Positions 39,216 to 48,935 of a stretch of 64,000 nucleotides of DNA are shown piece by piece. The translations under genes were made by a program, and so were the position numbers. The stretch comes from Vibrio tarriae. GTDB taxonomy: Bacteria > Pseudomonadota > Gammaproteobacteria > Enterobacterales > Vibrionaceae. The stretch's first letter is position 1; every line of letters begins with the position of its first letter. The notes under the pieces were generated by a model that saw only the letters and a program-made list of their open reading frames with translations, was not told the DNA's origin and did no database searches. Location: assembly GCF_002216685.1 (NCBI RefSeq), contig NZ_CP022353.1, positions 2,170,001-2,234,000 of the forward strand. Direction: 5' to 3'.

Positions 39216-40096
39216 ACTACTACGTAGGCATTGATGGCGGCGGTACATCCTGCCGTGCTCGCATTCGTAATCAGCAAGGTGAATGGGTTGGCGAAGCCAA
39301 AAGTGGCAGCGCCAACATCATGCTCGGTGTTGAGGTGGCGTTGCGTTCTGTAGTCGATGCAATCACCCAAGCGGCAGAGCAAGGCGGATTATCACCAGAC
39401 GACTTCCCTCGTATGCATGTAGGTCTTGCTTTGGCTGGTGCGGAGCAAAAAGAGGCGTGGCACGCTTTTATGCAGCAAGCGCACCCTTTCGCTTCCATCA
39501 CGCTTAACACCGATGCTTATGGCGCTTGTCTTGGCGCGCATCTTGGTGAAGAGGGCGCGATCATGATCGCTGGAACCGGATCGTGCGGCATTTTGCTAAA
39601 AGGTGGCAAACAGTACGTGGTTGGCGGTCGTGAGTTCCCAATATCCGATCAAGGCAGCGGCGCCGTCATGGGCTTACGCCTGATTCAACAAGTGCTGCTC
39701 GCACAAGATGGCATCCGTCCCCATACCCCGCTGTGTGATGTGGTGATGAACCACTTTAACCATGATATTGATGCCATTGTTGCTTGGTCTAAAACCGCCC
39801 TGCCTCGCGATTATGGGCAATTTTCACCTCAGATTTTCAGCCATGCCTATTGCGGCGATCCTCTCGCGATTGAATTACTCAAACAGACCGCCGCAGACAT
39901 TGAAATGTTCCTGATCGCCTTACACCACAAAGGCGCAGAACGCATCTGTTTAATGGGCAGCATTGCTGAGCGTATCCAAGATTGGCTCTCCCCACCGGTA
40001 CAGCAGTGGATTGTCAAACCGCAATCGGATGCTATCGAAGGCGCATTAATGTTTGCCGGTAAGCCTGAGCACAACCTGTATAAGGATGGTTTATGA
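39212..40096 (+). CDS. gspK: glucosamine-specific kinase
   Basis: Phosphorylates glucosamine freed by the GH9 enzyme. The 294-aa protein begins MNYYVGIDGGGTSCRARIRN with the ATP phosphate-binding DGGGT loop, followed by MIAGTGSCGIL and the second loop, all of the BadF/NAGK ATPase fold. ATG 39212 overlaps the previous stop; GAGGAG precedes it. Length agrees with V. cholerae GspK (VC0614). Frame extension to 39119 lies inside the GH9 gene and is not used. It overlaps the next gene by 4 bp. Confidence 0.93.
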   Translation: MNYYVGIDGGGTSCRARIRNQQGEWVGEAKSGSANIMLGVEVALRSVVDAITQAAEQGGLSPDDFPRMHVGLALAGAEQKEAWHAFMQQAHPFASITLNTDAYGACLGAHLGEEGAIMIAGTGSCGILLKGGKQYVVGGREFPISDQGSGAVMGLRLIQQVLLAQDGIRPHTPLCDVVMNHFNHDIDAIVAWSKTALPRDYGQFSPQIFSHAYCGDPLAIELLKQTAADIEMFLIALHHKGAERICLMGSIAERIQDWLSPPVQQWIVKPQSDAIEGALMFAGKPEHNLYKDGL

Positions 40097-42006
40097 GTTA
40101 TCGAATTGAATTTGCGGTGCTCTCGGAACAAAAACCGGATTGCCGTTTTGGTTTAACCCTGCACAATTTGAGCGATCAAGATCTGCATGATTGGTCGCTG
40201 TATTTTGTGATTGATCGTTACATCCAACCCATGAGTGTGACCAACGGTCAACTGACCCAAGTCGGTAGCTTATGTTCGATTGTTCCAACGGAAAAAGTGT
40301 TGCCAGCCAATGGCCACTTTTATTGTGAGTTCATCATCAAAACCGCGCCTTACCATTTCTACACCGATGGGGTAAAACACGCGTTTGTCCAACTCAATGA
40401 TAAACAGCCTGTCGAACGAATTAACGTTGCGGTTAACCCTATCGTTCTCGCGTCACCATTTCGCGAGCGTAGCCAGATCCCTGAAGTGACCGCGGCTGAG
40501 CTCTGCCTCATCCCCAAACCTAACTCACTGCAACGTTTCCAAGGTGAGTTTGTGGTCAACCACTCCAGCCAGATCTCGCTGCAATCGGACTCGGCCGCGC
40601 GTGCTGCACGCTGGTTAGAGCAAGAATTACATGCACTGCATGGGTTCAAACTGAATACGGTTGGCCATAGCGATATCGTCTACCGCAGTAATCCCACGCT
40701 CGATGAGGGCCATTATCAACTCAATATCGAAGCGCAAGGGATCAAGATTGAAGCAGGCAGCCATAGTGGCTTTATGCATGCCAGCGCGACGTTGCTGCAA
40801 CTGGCGCAAGCGCATCAAGGCTCATTGCGTTTTCCTCTGATCAAAATTGTCGATGCACCGCGCTTTAAGTATCGCGGCATGATGCTCGATTGCGCCCGCC
40901 ATTTTCACTCGCTTGAGCAGGTCAAACGAGTGATCAATCAACTGGCACACTACAAATTTAACGTGTTCCACTGGCATCTGACTGATGATGAAGGTTGGCG
41001 TATTGAGATTAAACGCCTGCCGCAACTGACAGACATTGGTGCATGGCGTGGCATGGATGAAGTGCTGGAACCTCAGTACAGCTTACTCACCGAGCGTCAT
41101 GGCGGTTTCTATACCCAAGAGGAGATCCGTGCAGTGATTGAGTACGCCAGCGATCGTGGCATTACTGTCATCCCTGAAATTGACGTACCAGGGCACAGCC
41201 GCGCCGCGATTAAAGCGCTGCCGGAATGGCTGGTCGATGAGGAAGATTGCTCGCAATATCGCAGTATTCAGTACTACAACGACAACGTGCTCTCCCCTGC
41301 ACTGCCGGGCACTTATCAATTCCTCGACATCGTATTGGAAGAAGTGGCTGCGCTGTTTCCAAGCCAATTTATTCATATCGGTGCAGATGAAGTTCCACAC
41401 GGTGTGTGGGTAGATAGCCCGAAATGCCAAGCCTTAATGCAAGAGCAAGGCTATACCGACCCGAAAGAGCTGCAAGGCCACTTACTGCGTTACGCCGAGA
41501 AAAAACTCAAGAGCTTAGGTAAGCGTATGGTCGGCTGGGAAGAAGCTCATCACGGCGACAAAGTGAGTAAAGATACGGTGATTTACTCTTGGCTATCGGA
41601 AAAAGCCGCCTTGGATTGCGCCAAACAAGGCTTTGACGTGATTTTGCAGCCGGGACAATTTACCTATCTCGATATCGTTCAAGACTACGCTCCTGAAGAA
41701 CCGGGCGTGGATTGGGCGGGTGTTACTCCGCTAGAACGCGCTTACGGTTATGAACCGTTAGCCGACGTTCCGGCCAATGACCCACTGCGTAAACGCATTT
41801 TAGGTATTCAATGCGCCTTGTGGTGTGAATTGATCAATAACTCAGAACGCATGGAATACATGCTCTATCCACGTCTCACGGCATTAGCAGAAGGCGGTTG
41901 GACAGAGAAATCCCAGCGTGACTGGTTGGATTATCTAGCGCGTTTGAAAGGCCATTTACCACTGCTGGATAAGCAGAAAATACCTTATCGCGCGCCTTGG
42001 AAGTAA
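40093..42006 (+). CDS. GH20 beta-N-acetylhexosaminidase
   Basis: A cytoplasmic exo-hexosaminidase that takes GlcNAc from imported chitin oligosaccharides (VC0613 equivalent). The 637-aa protein has an N-terminal beta-rich domain (about 1-130), a GH20b domain (about 135-255), and the catalytic barrel with the Asp-Glu pair at 432-433 (HIGADEVPHGVW). Upstream barrel signatures YRGMMLDCARHF and FHWHLTDDEGWRIEI are intact. No signal peptide, in line with action after import. Confidence 0.94.
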   Translation: MSYRIEFAVLSEQKPDCRFGLTLHNLSDQDLHDWSLYFVIDRYIQPMSVTNGQLTQVGSLCSIVPTEKVLPANGHFYCEFIIKTAPYHFYTDGVKHAFVQLNDKQPVERINVAVNPIVLASPFRERSQIPEVTAAELCLIPKPNSLQRFQGEFVVNHSSQISLQSDSAARAARWLEQELHALHGFKLNTVGHSDIVYRSNPTLDEGHYQLNIEAQGIKIEAGSHSGFMHASATLLQLAQAHQGSLRFPLIKIVDAPRFKYRGMMLDCARHFHSLEQVKRVINQLAHYKFNVFHWHLTDDEGWRIEIKRLPQLTDIGAWRGMDEVLEPQYSLLTERHGGFYTQEEIRAVIEYASDRGITVIPEIDVPGHSRAAIKALPEWLVDEEDCSQYRSIQYYNDNVLSPALPGTYQFLDIVLEEVAALFPSQFIHIGADEVPHGVWVDSPKCQALMQEQGYTDPKELQGHLLRYAEKKLKSLGKRMVGWEEAHHGDKVSKDTVIYSWLSEKAALDCAKQGFDVILQPGQFTYLDIVQDYAPEEPGVDWAGVTPLERAYGYEPLADVPANDPLRKRILGIQCALWCELINNSERMEYMLYPRLTALAEGGWTEKSQRDWLDYLARLKGHLPLLDKQKIPYRAPWK

Positions 42007-42028
42007 TTCTGCCTTGAAAGTAATTCTT
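41995..42028 (+). repeat. 17-bp imperfect tandem duplication across the GH20 stop
   Basis: CCTTGGAAGTAATTCTG (41995-42011) is repeated as CCTTGAAAGTAATTCTT (42012-42028), 15 of 17 bases equal. The first copy contains the TAA stop at 42004-42006. Confidence 0.7.
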
Positions 42029-42087
42029 CCGGAAATCGTAACGACGGCGTGACGGAACTCACGCTGGTTTTCACTAGCAAAATTTTT

Positions 42088-42105
42088 AGCTGCCATAGGG
42101 CAGCT
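42088..42105 (+). other. hairpin upstream of chbP
   Basis: AGCTGCC-ATAG-GGCAGCT, a 7-bp perfect stem just before the AAAGGAAAG ribosome site of the phosphorylase gene. No T-run downstream. Probably an RNA-stability or processing element. Confidence 0.4.
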
Positions 42106-42124
42106 GGTTTAAAAGGAAAGCACA

Positions 42125-44530
42125 ATGAAATACGGCTATTTCGATAATGATAATCGCGAATACGTCATCACTCGCCCTGACGTACCCGCACCTTGGACTA
42201 ACTATCTCGGTACTGAAAAATTCTGTACGGTGATTTCACACAACGCAGGGGGTTACTCCTTCTATCACTCACCTGAGTACAACCGCGTGACCAAGTTTCG
42301 TCCAAACTTTACCCAAGATCGTCCCGGGCACTATGTTTACCTACGCGATGATGCGACAGGCGATTTCTGGTCAATCTCTTGGCAACCAGTTGCGAAAAGC
42401 CTTGAACAAGCGAAATACGAAGTTCGCCACGGCTTGTCCTACTCAAAATTCAAGTGTGAGTACAACGGCATTCACGCCACCAAAACTCTGTTTGTTCCTA
42501 AAGGCGAAGATGCCGAAGTTTGGGATGTTGTGATCGAAAATACCTCCAACGAAGTGCGCACCATCAGTGCGTTCAACTATGTTGAGTTCTCTTTCAGCCA
42601 CATCAAGTCAGACAACCAAAACCATCAGATGTCGCTCTACTCAGCGGGAACAGCGTTCAAAGATGGCGTGATTGAGTATGACCTGTACTACAACACCGAT
42701 GATTTCCTCGGTTTCTACTACCTGACTGCAACTTTCGATGCCGACAGCTACGATGGCCAACGTGACCAATTCCTTGGCATGTATCGTGATGAAGCCAACC
42801 CAATCGCCGTGGCGCAAGGTAAGTGCTCGAACAGTGCGCAAACCTGTTACAACCATTGTGGTGCACTGCATAAGCAATTCGTGCTGCAACCGGGCGAGAA
42901 GGTGCGCTTTGCGGTGATCTTAGGTGTAGGCAAAGGCAACGGCGCAAAACTGCGTGAAAAATACCAAGACCTGAGCAAAGTGGATTCGGCCTTTGCAGGT
43001 ATCAAAGCACACTGGGATGAGCGTTGTGCGAAATTCCAAGTGAAATCACCCAACCAAGGTCTCGATACCATGATCAACGCTTGGACTCTGTACCAAGCGG
43101 AAACGTGTGTGGTGTGGTCCCGTTTCGCCTCTTTCATTGAAGTCGGCGGCCGTACAGGTCTTGGCTACCGTGATACTGCGCAAGATGCGATCTCCGTACC
43201 GCACACTAACCCAGCGATGACTCGTAAGCGCCTCGTTGACCTACTGCGTGGTCAAGTGAAAGCCGGTTACGGTCTGCACCTGTTTGATCCTGACTGGTTC
43301 GATCCAGAAAAAGCGGATGTTAAACCGTCTAAATCACCCACAGTTGTCCCCACACCGTCGGATGAAGACAAGATCCACGGCATTAAAGATACCTGTTCTG
43401 ACGATCACCTGTGGATTGTGCCAACCATCCTCAACTATGTGAAAGAGACCGGTGACTTCGCCTTTATCGACGAGGTGATCCCTTACGCGGATGGCGGCAA
43501 CGCAACCGTATATGAGCACATGATGGCAGCGCTAGATTTCTCTGCAGAATATGTGGGTCAAACCGGTATCTGTAAGGGCCTGCGTGCCGACTGGAACGAC
43601 TGTTTGAACCTCGGTGGTGGTGAGTCCTCTATGGTCTCTTTCCTACACTTCTGGGCGTTGGAATCTTTCCTTGAACTGTCACGCTATCGCAATGATGAAG
43701 CGGCAACCGACAAGTACCAAGCGATGGCCGATGGTGTACGCGAAGCGTGTGAAACTCACTTGTGGGATGAACAAGGCGAATGGTACATCCGTGGCCTGAC
43801 CAAAAATGGCGACAAGATCGGAACCTTCGAACAAGTGGAAGGCAAAGTGCATTTAGAGTCTAACTCGCTTGCAGTGTTGTCTGGCACGGTTAGCCATGAA
43901 CGCGGTATCAAAGCGATGGATGCGGTCTACAAATACCTGTTCTCCAAATACGGTCTACACCTGAACGCTCCATCATTTGCCACGCCAAATGATGACATCG
44001 GTTTCGTGACTCGCGTTTACCAAGGCGTGAAAGAGAACGGCGCGATCTTCTCGCATCCAAACCCATGGGCATGGGTAGCCGAAGCGAAACTGGGCCGTGG
44101 TGATCGTGCGATGGAGCTGTATGACGCACTCAACCCATACAACCAAAACGACATCATCGAAACCCGTATTGCTGAACCTTATTCTTACGTACAGTTCATC
44201 ATGGGGCGTGACCACCAAGATCACGGCCGCGCTAACCACCCATGGTTAACCGGTACTTCTGGCTGGGCATACCATGCGACCACCAACTATATCTTGGGTA
44301 TCAAAGCGGGCTTCGATGCACTGGAGATCGATCCTTGTATCCCAACGTCATGGCCGGGTTTTGAAGTGACTCGCGAATGGCGTGATGCGACTTATCAGAT
44401 CAAAGTGGAAAACCCGCAAGGCGTTTCAAAAGGCGTGAAATCCATCACCCTGAATGGTCAAGCGATTGAAGGTGCCGTTCCTGTGCAAGCCGCAGGCAGC
44501 GTTAACCAAGTCGTGGTTGTTCTAGGTTAA
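42125..44530 (+). CDS. chbP: N,N'-diacetylchitobiose phosphorylase
   Basis: Splits (GlcNAc)2 with phosphate to GlcNAc-1-phosphate and GlcNAc in the cytoplasm, saving one ATP. The 801-aa GH94 protein has an N-terminal beta-sandwich (about 1-270), linker and (alpha/alpha)6 barrel. The catalytic acid is Asp492 in RADWNDCLNLGGGES, the number known from the Vibrio enzyme. Its product GlcNAc-1-P is the natural substrate of the following mutase. Confidence 0.95.
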   Translation: MKYGYFDNDNREYVITRPDVPAPWTNYLGTEKFCTVISHNAGGYSFYHSPEYNRVTKFRPNFTQDRPGHYVYLRDDATGDFWSISWQPVAKSLEQAKYEVRHGLSYSKFKCEYNGIHATKTLFVPKGEDAEVWDVVIENTSNEVRTISAFNYVEFSFSHIKSDNQNHQMSLYSAGTAFKDGVIEYDLYYNTDDFLGFYYLTATFDADSYDGQRDQFLGMYRDEANPIAVAQGKCSNSAQTCYNHCGALHKQFVLQPGEKVRFAVILGVGKGNGAKLREKYQDLSKVDSAFAGIKAHWDERCAKFQVKSPNQGLDTMINAWTLYQAETCVVWSRFASFIEVGGRTGLGYRDTAQDAISVPHTNPAMTRKRLVDLLRGQVKAGYGLHLFDPDWFDPEKADVKPSKSPTVVPTPSDEDKIHGIKDTCSDDHLWIVPTILNYVKETGDFAFIDEVIPYADGGNATVYEHMMAALDFSAEYVGQTGICKGLRADWNDCLNLGGGESSMVSFLHFWALESFLELSRYRNDEAATDKYQAMADGVREACETHLWDEQGEWYIRGLTKNGDKIGTFEQVEGKVHLESNSLAVLSGTVSHERGIKAMDAVYKYLFSKYGLHLNAPSFATPNDDIGFVTRVYQGVKENGAIFSHPNPWAWVAEAKLGRGDRAMELYDALNPYNQNDIIETRIAEPYSYVQFIMGRDHQDHGRANHPWLTGTSGWAYHATTNYILGIKAGFDALEIDPCIPTSWPGFEVTREWRDATYQIKVENPQGVSKGVKSITLNGQAIEGAVPVQAAGSVNQVVVVLG

Positions 44531-44538
44531 TCCATTTT

Positions 44539-44559
44539 CGGGCACTCGCTGAGTGCCCG
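44539..44559 (+). other. hairpin after chbP
   Basis: CGGGCACTC-GCT-GAGTGCCCG, a perfect 9-bp stem followed by only TTTGC. Weak terminator or 3' stabiliser. Confidence 0.5.
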
Positions 44560-44652
44560 TTTGCTAATACCTAAGCGTTTTATATGCCCAGACCACTTGT
44601 CGTTGCAGCCAAGACTCTTGCAGCGTCAGTAGAAAAGGGATAGGGGGAGAAA

Positions 44653-46065
44653 ATGATTAAATTTGGTACTGGCGGCTGGCGTGCGTTTATTGGTGAAGAA
44701 TTCACTAAAGATAATGTGCGCTTGGTGGCTCAAGCGTTAGCCAACATCATCCATCATGAGCAAGCCGCAAACGAAGGCTTCGTAATTGGTTACGACCGCC
44801 GTTTTCTGTCAGACAAAGCGGGACGCTGGTTTGCCGAAGTGTTAGCCGCGAATGGCGTTGTGGTGAGCTTTATCGACAAGTTTGTGCCGACACCTGTGGT
44901 GATGTTTAAAGCCAAAGAGATGGATTGTGCTTACTCAGCCTGTATTACCGCATCGCACAACCCAGCCGACTACAACGGCATCAAAGTGTTTATTCGTGGT
45001 GGCCGTGACGCAGATGAAGTGATCACTCAAAAGATCGAGCAGCAAATTGCCACACTGACTTTACAAGACGTGAAATCGATCGACTTTGATCAAGCCGTCA
45101 ACGACAAACTGATCGACATCATCAACCCGATGAACGAGTTCGTCGACAGCATCATCAACTTCATCGATATTGAAGCGATCAAGAAAGCCAATCTGCGAGT
45201 GTTGATCGACCCGATGTTCGGGGTGGCGAAAAACGCGCTGCAAACGGTACTGATCAATGGCCGCTGCGACGTGGACGTGATCAACGACGGCAAAAACCCT
45301 GATTTCGGTGGCTTGATGCCTTCGCCTAGCGCTGCCACCTTGTATCGCTTGAAGCATCTGGTGAAACACGAAGGTTATGACATCGGTATCGGCACCGATG
45401 GCGATGCGGACCGCCTTGGCATCATCGATGAAAAAGGCAACTTTATTCACCCGAACGAAGTGCTGATCCTGCTTTACTACTACCTGCTGGAGTACAAAGG
45501 CTGGAAAGGTTCTGTGGTACGTAACATCGCAACCACACATCTGTTGGATAAGATTGCCGCCGATCATGGTGAGCGGTGCTTTGAAGTGCCTGTGGGCTTT
45601 AAACACATCTCTTCACAAATGGAAGCGGACGACTCTCTGATTGGCGGGGAGAGCTCTGGCGGCCTCACGATTCGTGGTCACATCAAGGGCAAAGATGGCG
45701 TGTTCGCCTCAAGCCTCTTGGTGGAAATGATCAGCGTGACGGGCAAGAAACTCTCTGAGCTGTTAACCGAGATCTACGATCGTTACGGCTATGCCTACAC
45801 TGCGGAAGGCGATTGCAAATTTAAACCTGCCCAGCGTGATGAGATCTACAACAAAGTCTACATTGAGAAAAAACTGCCTGCGTTTGAGTTTGAGATCGAC
45901 AAAGTCAGCTATGAAGATGGCGCTAAAGTCTACTTCAAGAACGGTGGCTGGGTGATTGCCCGCTTCTCCGGCACTGAGCCTTTATTACGTATTTTCGCCG
46001 AAATGGCCGACAAAGATACTGCGGAGCGTGTTCTTCAACAGATGAAAGATTTCTTGGCGTTGTAA
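44653..46065 (+). CDS. phosphohexomutase (GlcNAc-1-P/GlcNAc-6-P interconversion likely)
   Basis: A 470-aa alpha-D-phosphohexomutase (VC0611 equivalent). The phosphoserine loop is ITASHNPADYNGIKVF with Ser101, the metal loop is GTDGDADRLG near 255, the sugar loop GGESSGG near 333, and the phosphate loop RFSGTEPLLRIF. Position after chbP suggests that it turns GlcNAc-1-P into GlcNAc-6-P for the Nag pathway; this role is inferred. It is the last gene of the chitin operon. Confidence 0.9.
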   Translation: MIKFGTGGWRAFIGEEFTKDNVRLVAQALANIIHHEQAANEGFVIGYDRRFLSDKAGRWFAEVLAANGVVVSFIDKFVPTPVVMFKAKEMDCAYSACITASHNPADYNGIKVFIRGGRDADEVITQKIEQQIATLTLQDVKSIDFDQAVNDKLIDIINPMNEFVDSIINFIDIEAIKKANLRVLIDPMFGVAKNALQTVLINGRCDVDVINDGKNPDFGGLMPSPSAATLYRLKHLVKHEGYDIGIGTDGDADRLGIIDEKGNFIHPNEVLILLYYYLLEYKGWKGSVVRNIATTHLLDKIAADHGERCFEVPVGFKHISSQMEADDSLIGGESSGGLTIRGHIKGKDGVFASSLLVEMISVTGKKLSELLTEIYDRYGYAYTAEGDCKFKPAQRDEIYNKVYIEKKLPAFEFEIDKVSYEDGAKVYFKNGGWVIARFSGTEPLLRIFAEMADKDTAERVLQQMKDFLAL

Positions 46066-46123
46066 TCATCGCCTTGTCAAATCATCCCCTGAGGTTAAGT
46101 CCCCTCAGCGGAGAAGAACACTT

Positions 46124-46150
46124 GCCCGACGCTCGACGTCGGGCTTTTTT
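46124..46150 (+). terminator. terminator of the chitin operon
   Basis: GCCCGACG-CTCGA-CGTCGGGC (46124-46144) followed by T6, 60 bp after the mutase stop and facing fbpC. Confidence 0.9.
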
Positions 46151-46195
46151 ATGCAGGTAACATAGTTTGGCAATCCAAGACGCTTGGCGGGAGCA

Positions 46196-47227
46196 TTAGG
46201 CGAAAGCGAGCACGCCTTGGGTATCAATATTGACCGAGACTGCCTGCCCTAACTCCAGCGGTTGCGAAGAGGTCGCGATAAGCTGAGTGCCGTGCGCATC
46301 AATCAGATAACGGCAATGATCGCCCATAAACTGCTGCTCCGTCACCGTCACACTGCTTTCCTCTTCCGCGCGAATTTGCACCTGTTGTGGACGTAGCAGC
46401 AACTTGCATTCCGTATCTACCGCGATGGGTTGGCGCGCAATGGCTTCCACAACCCCAAGAGCAGTTTGGTACTGAGTTTCACTGATCCGCTTGGCGTTTA
46501 AGTAGCTGCCCCCGCCGAGAAAATCAGCCACGAACTGACTCGAGGGTTGATAGTAAAGCTCTGCGGCGGTGCCGTACTGCTCAATCACACCTCGATTCAT
46601 CACCGCCATTTTATCGGCGAAGGCAAACGCTTCTTCTCGCGAGTGAGTAACGAAAATCGCCGTCACCCCCTGCTGTTTAAAGATCTTGCGAATCTCAATG
46701 ATCAGCTCATGGCGCACTTGAGTATCGATATTGGAAAACGGCTCATCAAGCAGTAACAGATCTGGCTTATACGCTAAGGCACGAGCAATGGCGACACGCT
46801 GCTGCTGACCACCCGAAAGTTGGTGCGGATAACGCTCTGCGAAAGCATCAAGATGAACCAGAGCCAGCATCTCGGCAATTTTGGCCTGCTTTTGCTTCGC
46901 GGGCATCGCATCTAACCCAAAACCAACGTTTTGCGCTACGGTAAGATGGGGAAACAATGCGTAATCTTGGAAAATCATTCCGATATTGCGCTGCTCAGGG
47001 GGCAACCAGCGTTTACCGTCATCCAAGGTGACACAGTTAAGGCTAAGCTGACCGGAAGCCAAAGGCAGCAAGCCGGCAATCGCTTTCAGCAAGGTGGTTT
47101 TACCACAACCACTTGCGCCAAGCAGACAGACAATTTCGCCCGGATTGACTTGCAAAGAGAGAGATTTCAATACGGTTTGTGCATCGTATTGGCAAGTGAG
47201 ATTTTCAATCAGCAGTGCGCAGCTCAT
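46196..47227 (-). CDS. fbpC: ferric-iron ABC transporter ATPase FbpC
   Basis: ATP-binding subunit of the FbpABC ferric-iron importer (VC0610 equivalent), 343 aa. Walker A LLGASGCGKTTLLKAIAG near 37, signature LSGGQQQRVAIARAL, Walker B LLLLDEPFSN, and a C-terminal TOBE-like regulatory domain (about 240-343). Its ATG overlaps the fbpB stop in TAATG, so expression is coupled. Confidence 0.93.
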   Translation of the reverse strand: MSCALLIENLTCQYDAQTVLKSLSLQVNPGEIVCLLGASGCGKTTLLKAIAGLLPLASGQLSLNCVTLDDGKRWLPPEQRNIGMIFQDYALFPHLTVAQNVGFGLDAMPAKQKQAKIAEMLALVHLDAFAERYPHQLSGGQQQRVAIARALAYKPDLLLLDEPFSNIDTQVRHELIIEIRKIFKQQGVTAIFVTHSREEAFAFADKMAVMNRGVIEQYGTAAELYYQPSSQFVADFLGGGSYLNAKRISETQYQTALGVVEAIARQPIAVDTECKLLLRPQQVQIRAEEESSVTVTEQQFMGDHCRYLIDAHGTQLIATSSQPLELGQAVSVNIDTQGVLAFA

Positions 47228-48852
47228 TAGTGCTTTTGCTCCAAAGAACGGTTAACCATAACAAGAGGAATAAGCCCGACCAACACCAGTAAAATGGCGG
47301 GTAGCGCCGCCAACTCTAAGCGCTCATCTGAAGCGTAGTTATAGACGTAAGTAGCGAGAGTTTCAAAGTTAAACGGACGCAGCAAAATCGCCGCGTTCAA
47401 TTCCTTCATCGATTCGATAAACACCAACAAGCCTGCGATTAATGCGCCGCGGCGGATCAGCGGCAAGTGTACACGCTTGAGCATTTGATTAGCATGACAG
47501 CCCATCGTGCGCGCCGCCATATCCAACGAAGGTGACACTTTACTGAGGCTGCTTTCGATACTGCCAATGGCTACCGCCGAGAAACGCACCACCAGCGCGA
47601 ACACAATCGCAAATAAACTGCCGGAGAAAACAAGCCCAGGACGTCCCCACTCCATCATTTTAGCGATATCGTTGATCAGATGATCCAGTGCGAGCACAGG
47701 CACTAAAATACCAATCGCCAGAACGGTTCCCGGCACCGCATAGCCCATCGAAGAGAGGCGCATCAGCGCAACACTGGCGCGATTATTTTGTAAACGAGCA
47801 TAAAAGTTAGCCACTAAAGCCACCAATACCGCTACGACAGCAGCACTGATCGAGACGGTGAAACTGTTGATCGCGTACTCTTTAAATTGGGTGGTCCAGC
47901 TCTGGGCAAAATAGGTCCACGCGTAACTCACCAATTGCAGTAGTGGCAGAATAAACGCCACCGCCACCAAACCCCAGCACCAGATTAAAGCCCCCCATAA
48001 GCGCCACCCTTTTAAGGTATAACGATACTCTTCATGGCTATTAAATTGGGTTTGATACAGTTTTTGTCGGCGACGGCTGTAGCGCTCGCTACTGAGCAGC
48101 AGCAGCACCATCACCAGCATAATAGCCGAGATTTTTGCAGCTGCATTGAGATTGGAATAACCGAGCCAAGTATCGTAAACCGCTGTGGTTAAGGTATTCA
48201 CCGCAAACAGGCTTACCGTGCCGAAATCACCAATGGTTTCCATGGCCACCAAAGACAAACCTACCGCAATCGCAGGTCGTGCTAATGGCAGAGAAATGCG
48301 TCGAAAACTTTGCCATGGTGAACATTTCAGTAAGCGCGCAGACTGAAGCAAAGTGACGTTTTGCTCCATAAACGCTGCGCGACACAAAAGATAGACATAA
48401 GGATAAAGTACCAGCGCCAGCACCACACTCGCACCGCCTAGGCTGCGAATATCGGGAAACCAGTAGCTGCCCGCTTGCCAACCGGTCCAATCGCGCAAAG
48501 CGATTTGGATGGGACCTGCGAAATCAAACCAATGGGTAAACAGATAACCAATAATATAAGCAGGCATCGCCAAGGGCAGGACCAGCGCCCATTGCAGCCA
48601 ACGCTCACCGGGCAGTTTGCACATGGCAATCAGCCAAGCTGAAGGTACTCCAAACAGCAAAGCCAAGAGCAATACCGAACAGGTTAATACCACAGTATTG
48701 AAAATATAGGTGGGCATCACAGTCGCCAGAAGATGAGCAAAGACCTCATCACTGTTGCCGAATGCGGTATAGAAGATCGCTAAGATCGGTAAAACCAGCA
48801 GAGTGGTTAACACTAGGCTGCTGGCTTTCCAGGCAAAATATTTTTCTTTCAT
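47227..48852 (-). CDS. fbpB: ferric-iron ABC transporter permease FbpB
   Basis: A 541-aa fused permease with two homologous halves, about 12 membrane helices in all, each half with an EAA-type loop (ARLLKCSPWQSFRRISLPLA near 190; ARTMGCHANQMLKRVHLPL near 455). The family moves Fe3+ from FbpA. It lies between fbpA and fbpC (VC0609 equivalent). Confidence 0.93.
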   Translation of the reverse strand: MKEKYFAWKASSLVLTTLLVLPILAIFYTAFGNSDEVFAHLLATVMPTYIFNTVVLTCSVLLLALLFGVPSAWLIAMCKLPGERWLQWALVLPLAMPAYIIGYLFTHWFDFAGPIQIALRDWTGWQAGSYWFPDIRSLGGASVVLALVLYPYVYLLCRAAFMEQNVTLLQSARLLKCSPWQSFRRISLPLARPAIAVGLSLVAMETIGDFGTVSLFAVNTLTTAVYDTWLGYSNLNAAAKISAIMLVMVLLLLSSERYSRRRQKLYQTQFNSHEEYRYTLKGWRLWGALIWCWGLVAVAFILPLLQLVSYAWTYFAQSWTTQFKEYAINSFTVSISAAVVAVLVALVANFYARLQNNRASVALMRLSSMGYAVPGTVLAIGILVPVLALDHLINDIAKMMEWGRPGLVFSGSLFAIVFALVVRFSAVAIGSIESSLSKVSPSLDMAARTMGCHANQMLKRVHLPLIRRGALIAGLLVFIESMKELNAAILLRPFNFETLATYVYNYASDERLELAALPAILLVLVGLIPLVMVNRSLEQKH

Positions 48853-48908
48853 CGCCTATCAGTATAAGGCTTGAACAGCAAGCAGATACTGTTTCCCTCA
48901 AATAAAAT

Positions 48909-48927
48909 AGGGGTACGTTATACCCCT
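48909..48927 (-). other. hairpin between fbpA and fbpB
   Basis: AGGGGTA-CGTTA-TACCCCT in the 83-bp gap, followed on the minus strand by TTTTATTT. It should act as a partial terminator, giving more FbpA than FbpBC. Confidence 0.6.
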
Positions 48928-48935
48928 GATTTTAC

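Noticed and set aside
45061..45606. 181-codon ORF antisense to the phosphohexomutase
   Set aside because: Wholly inside a clear, conserved gene on the other strand; His/Asp-rich product typical of an antisense shadow.
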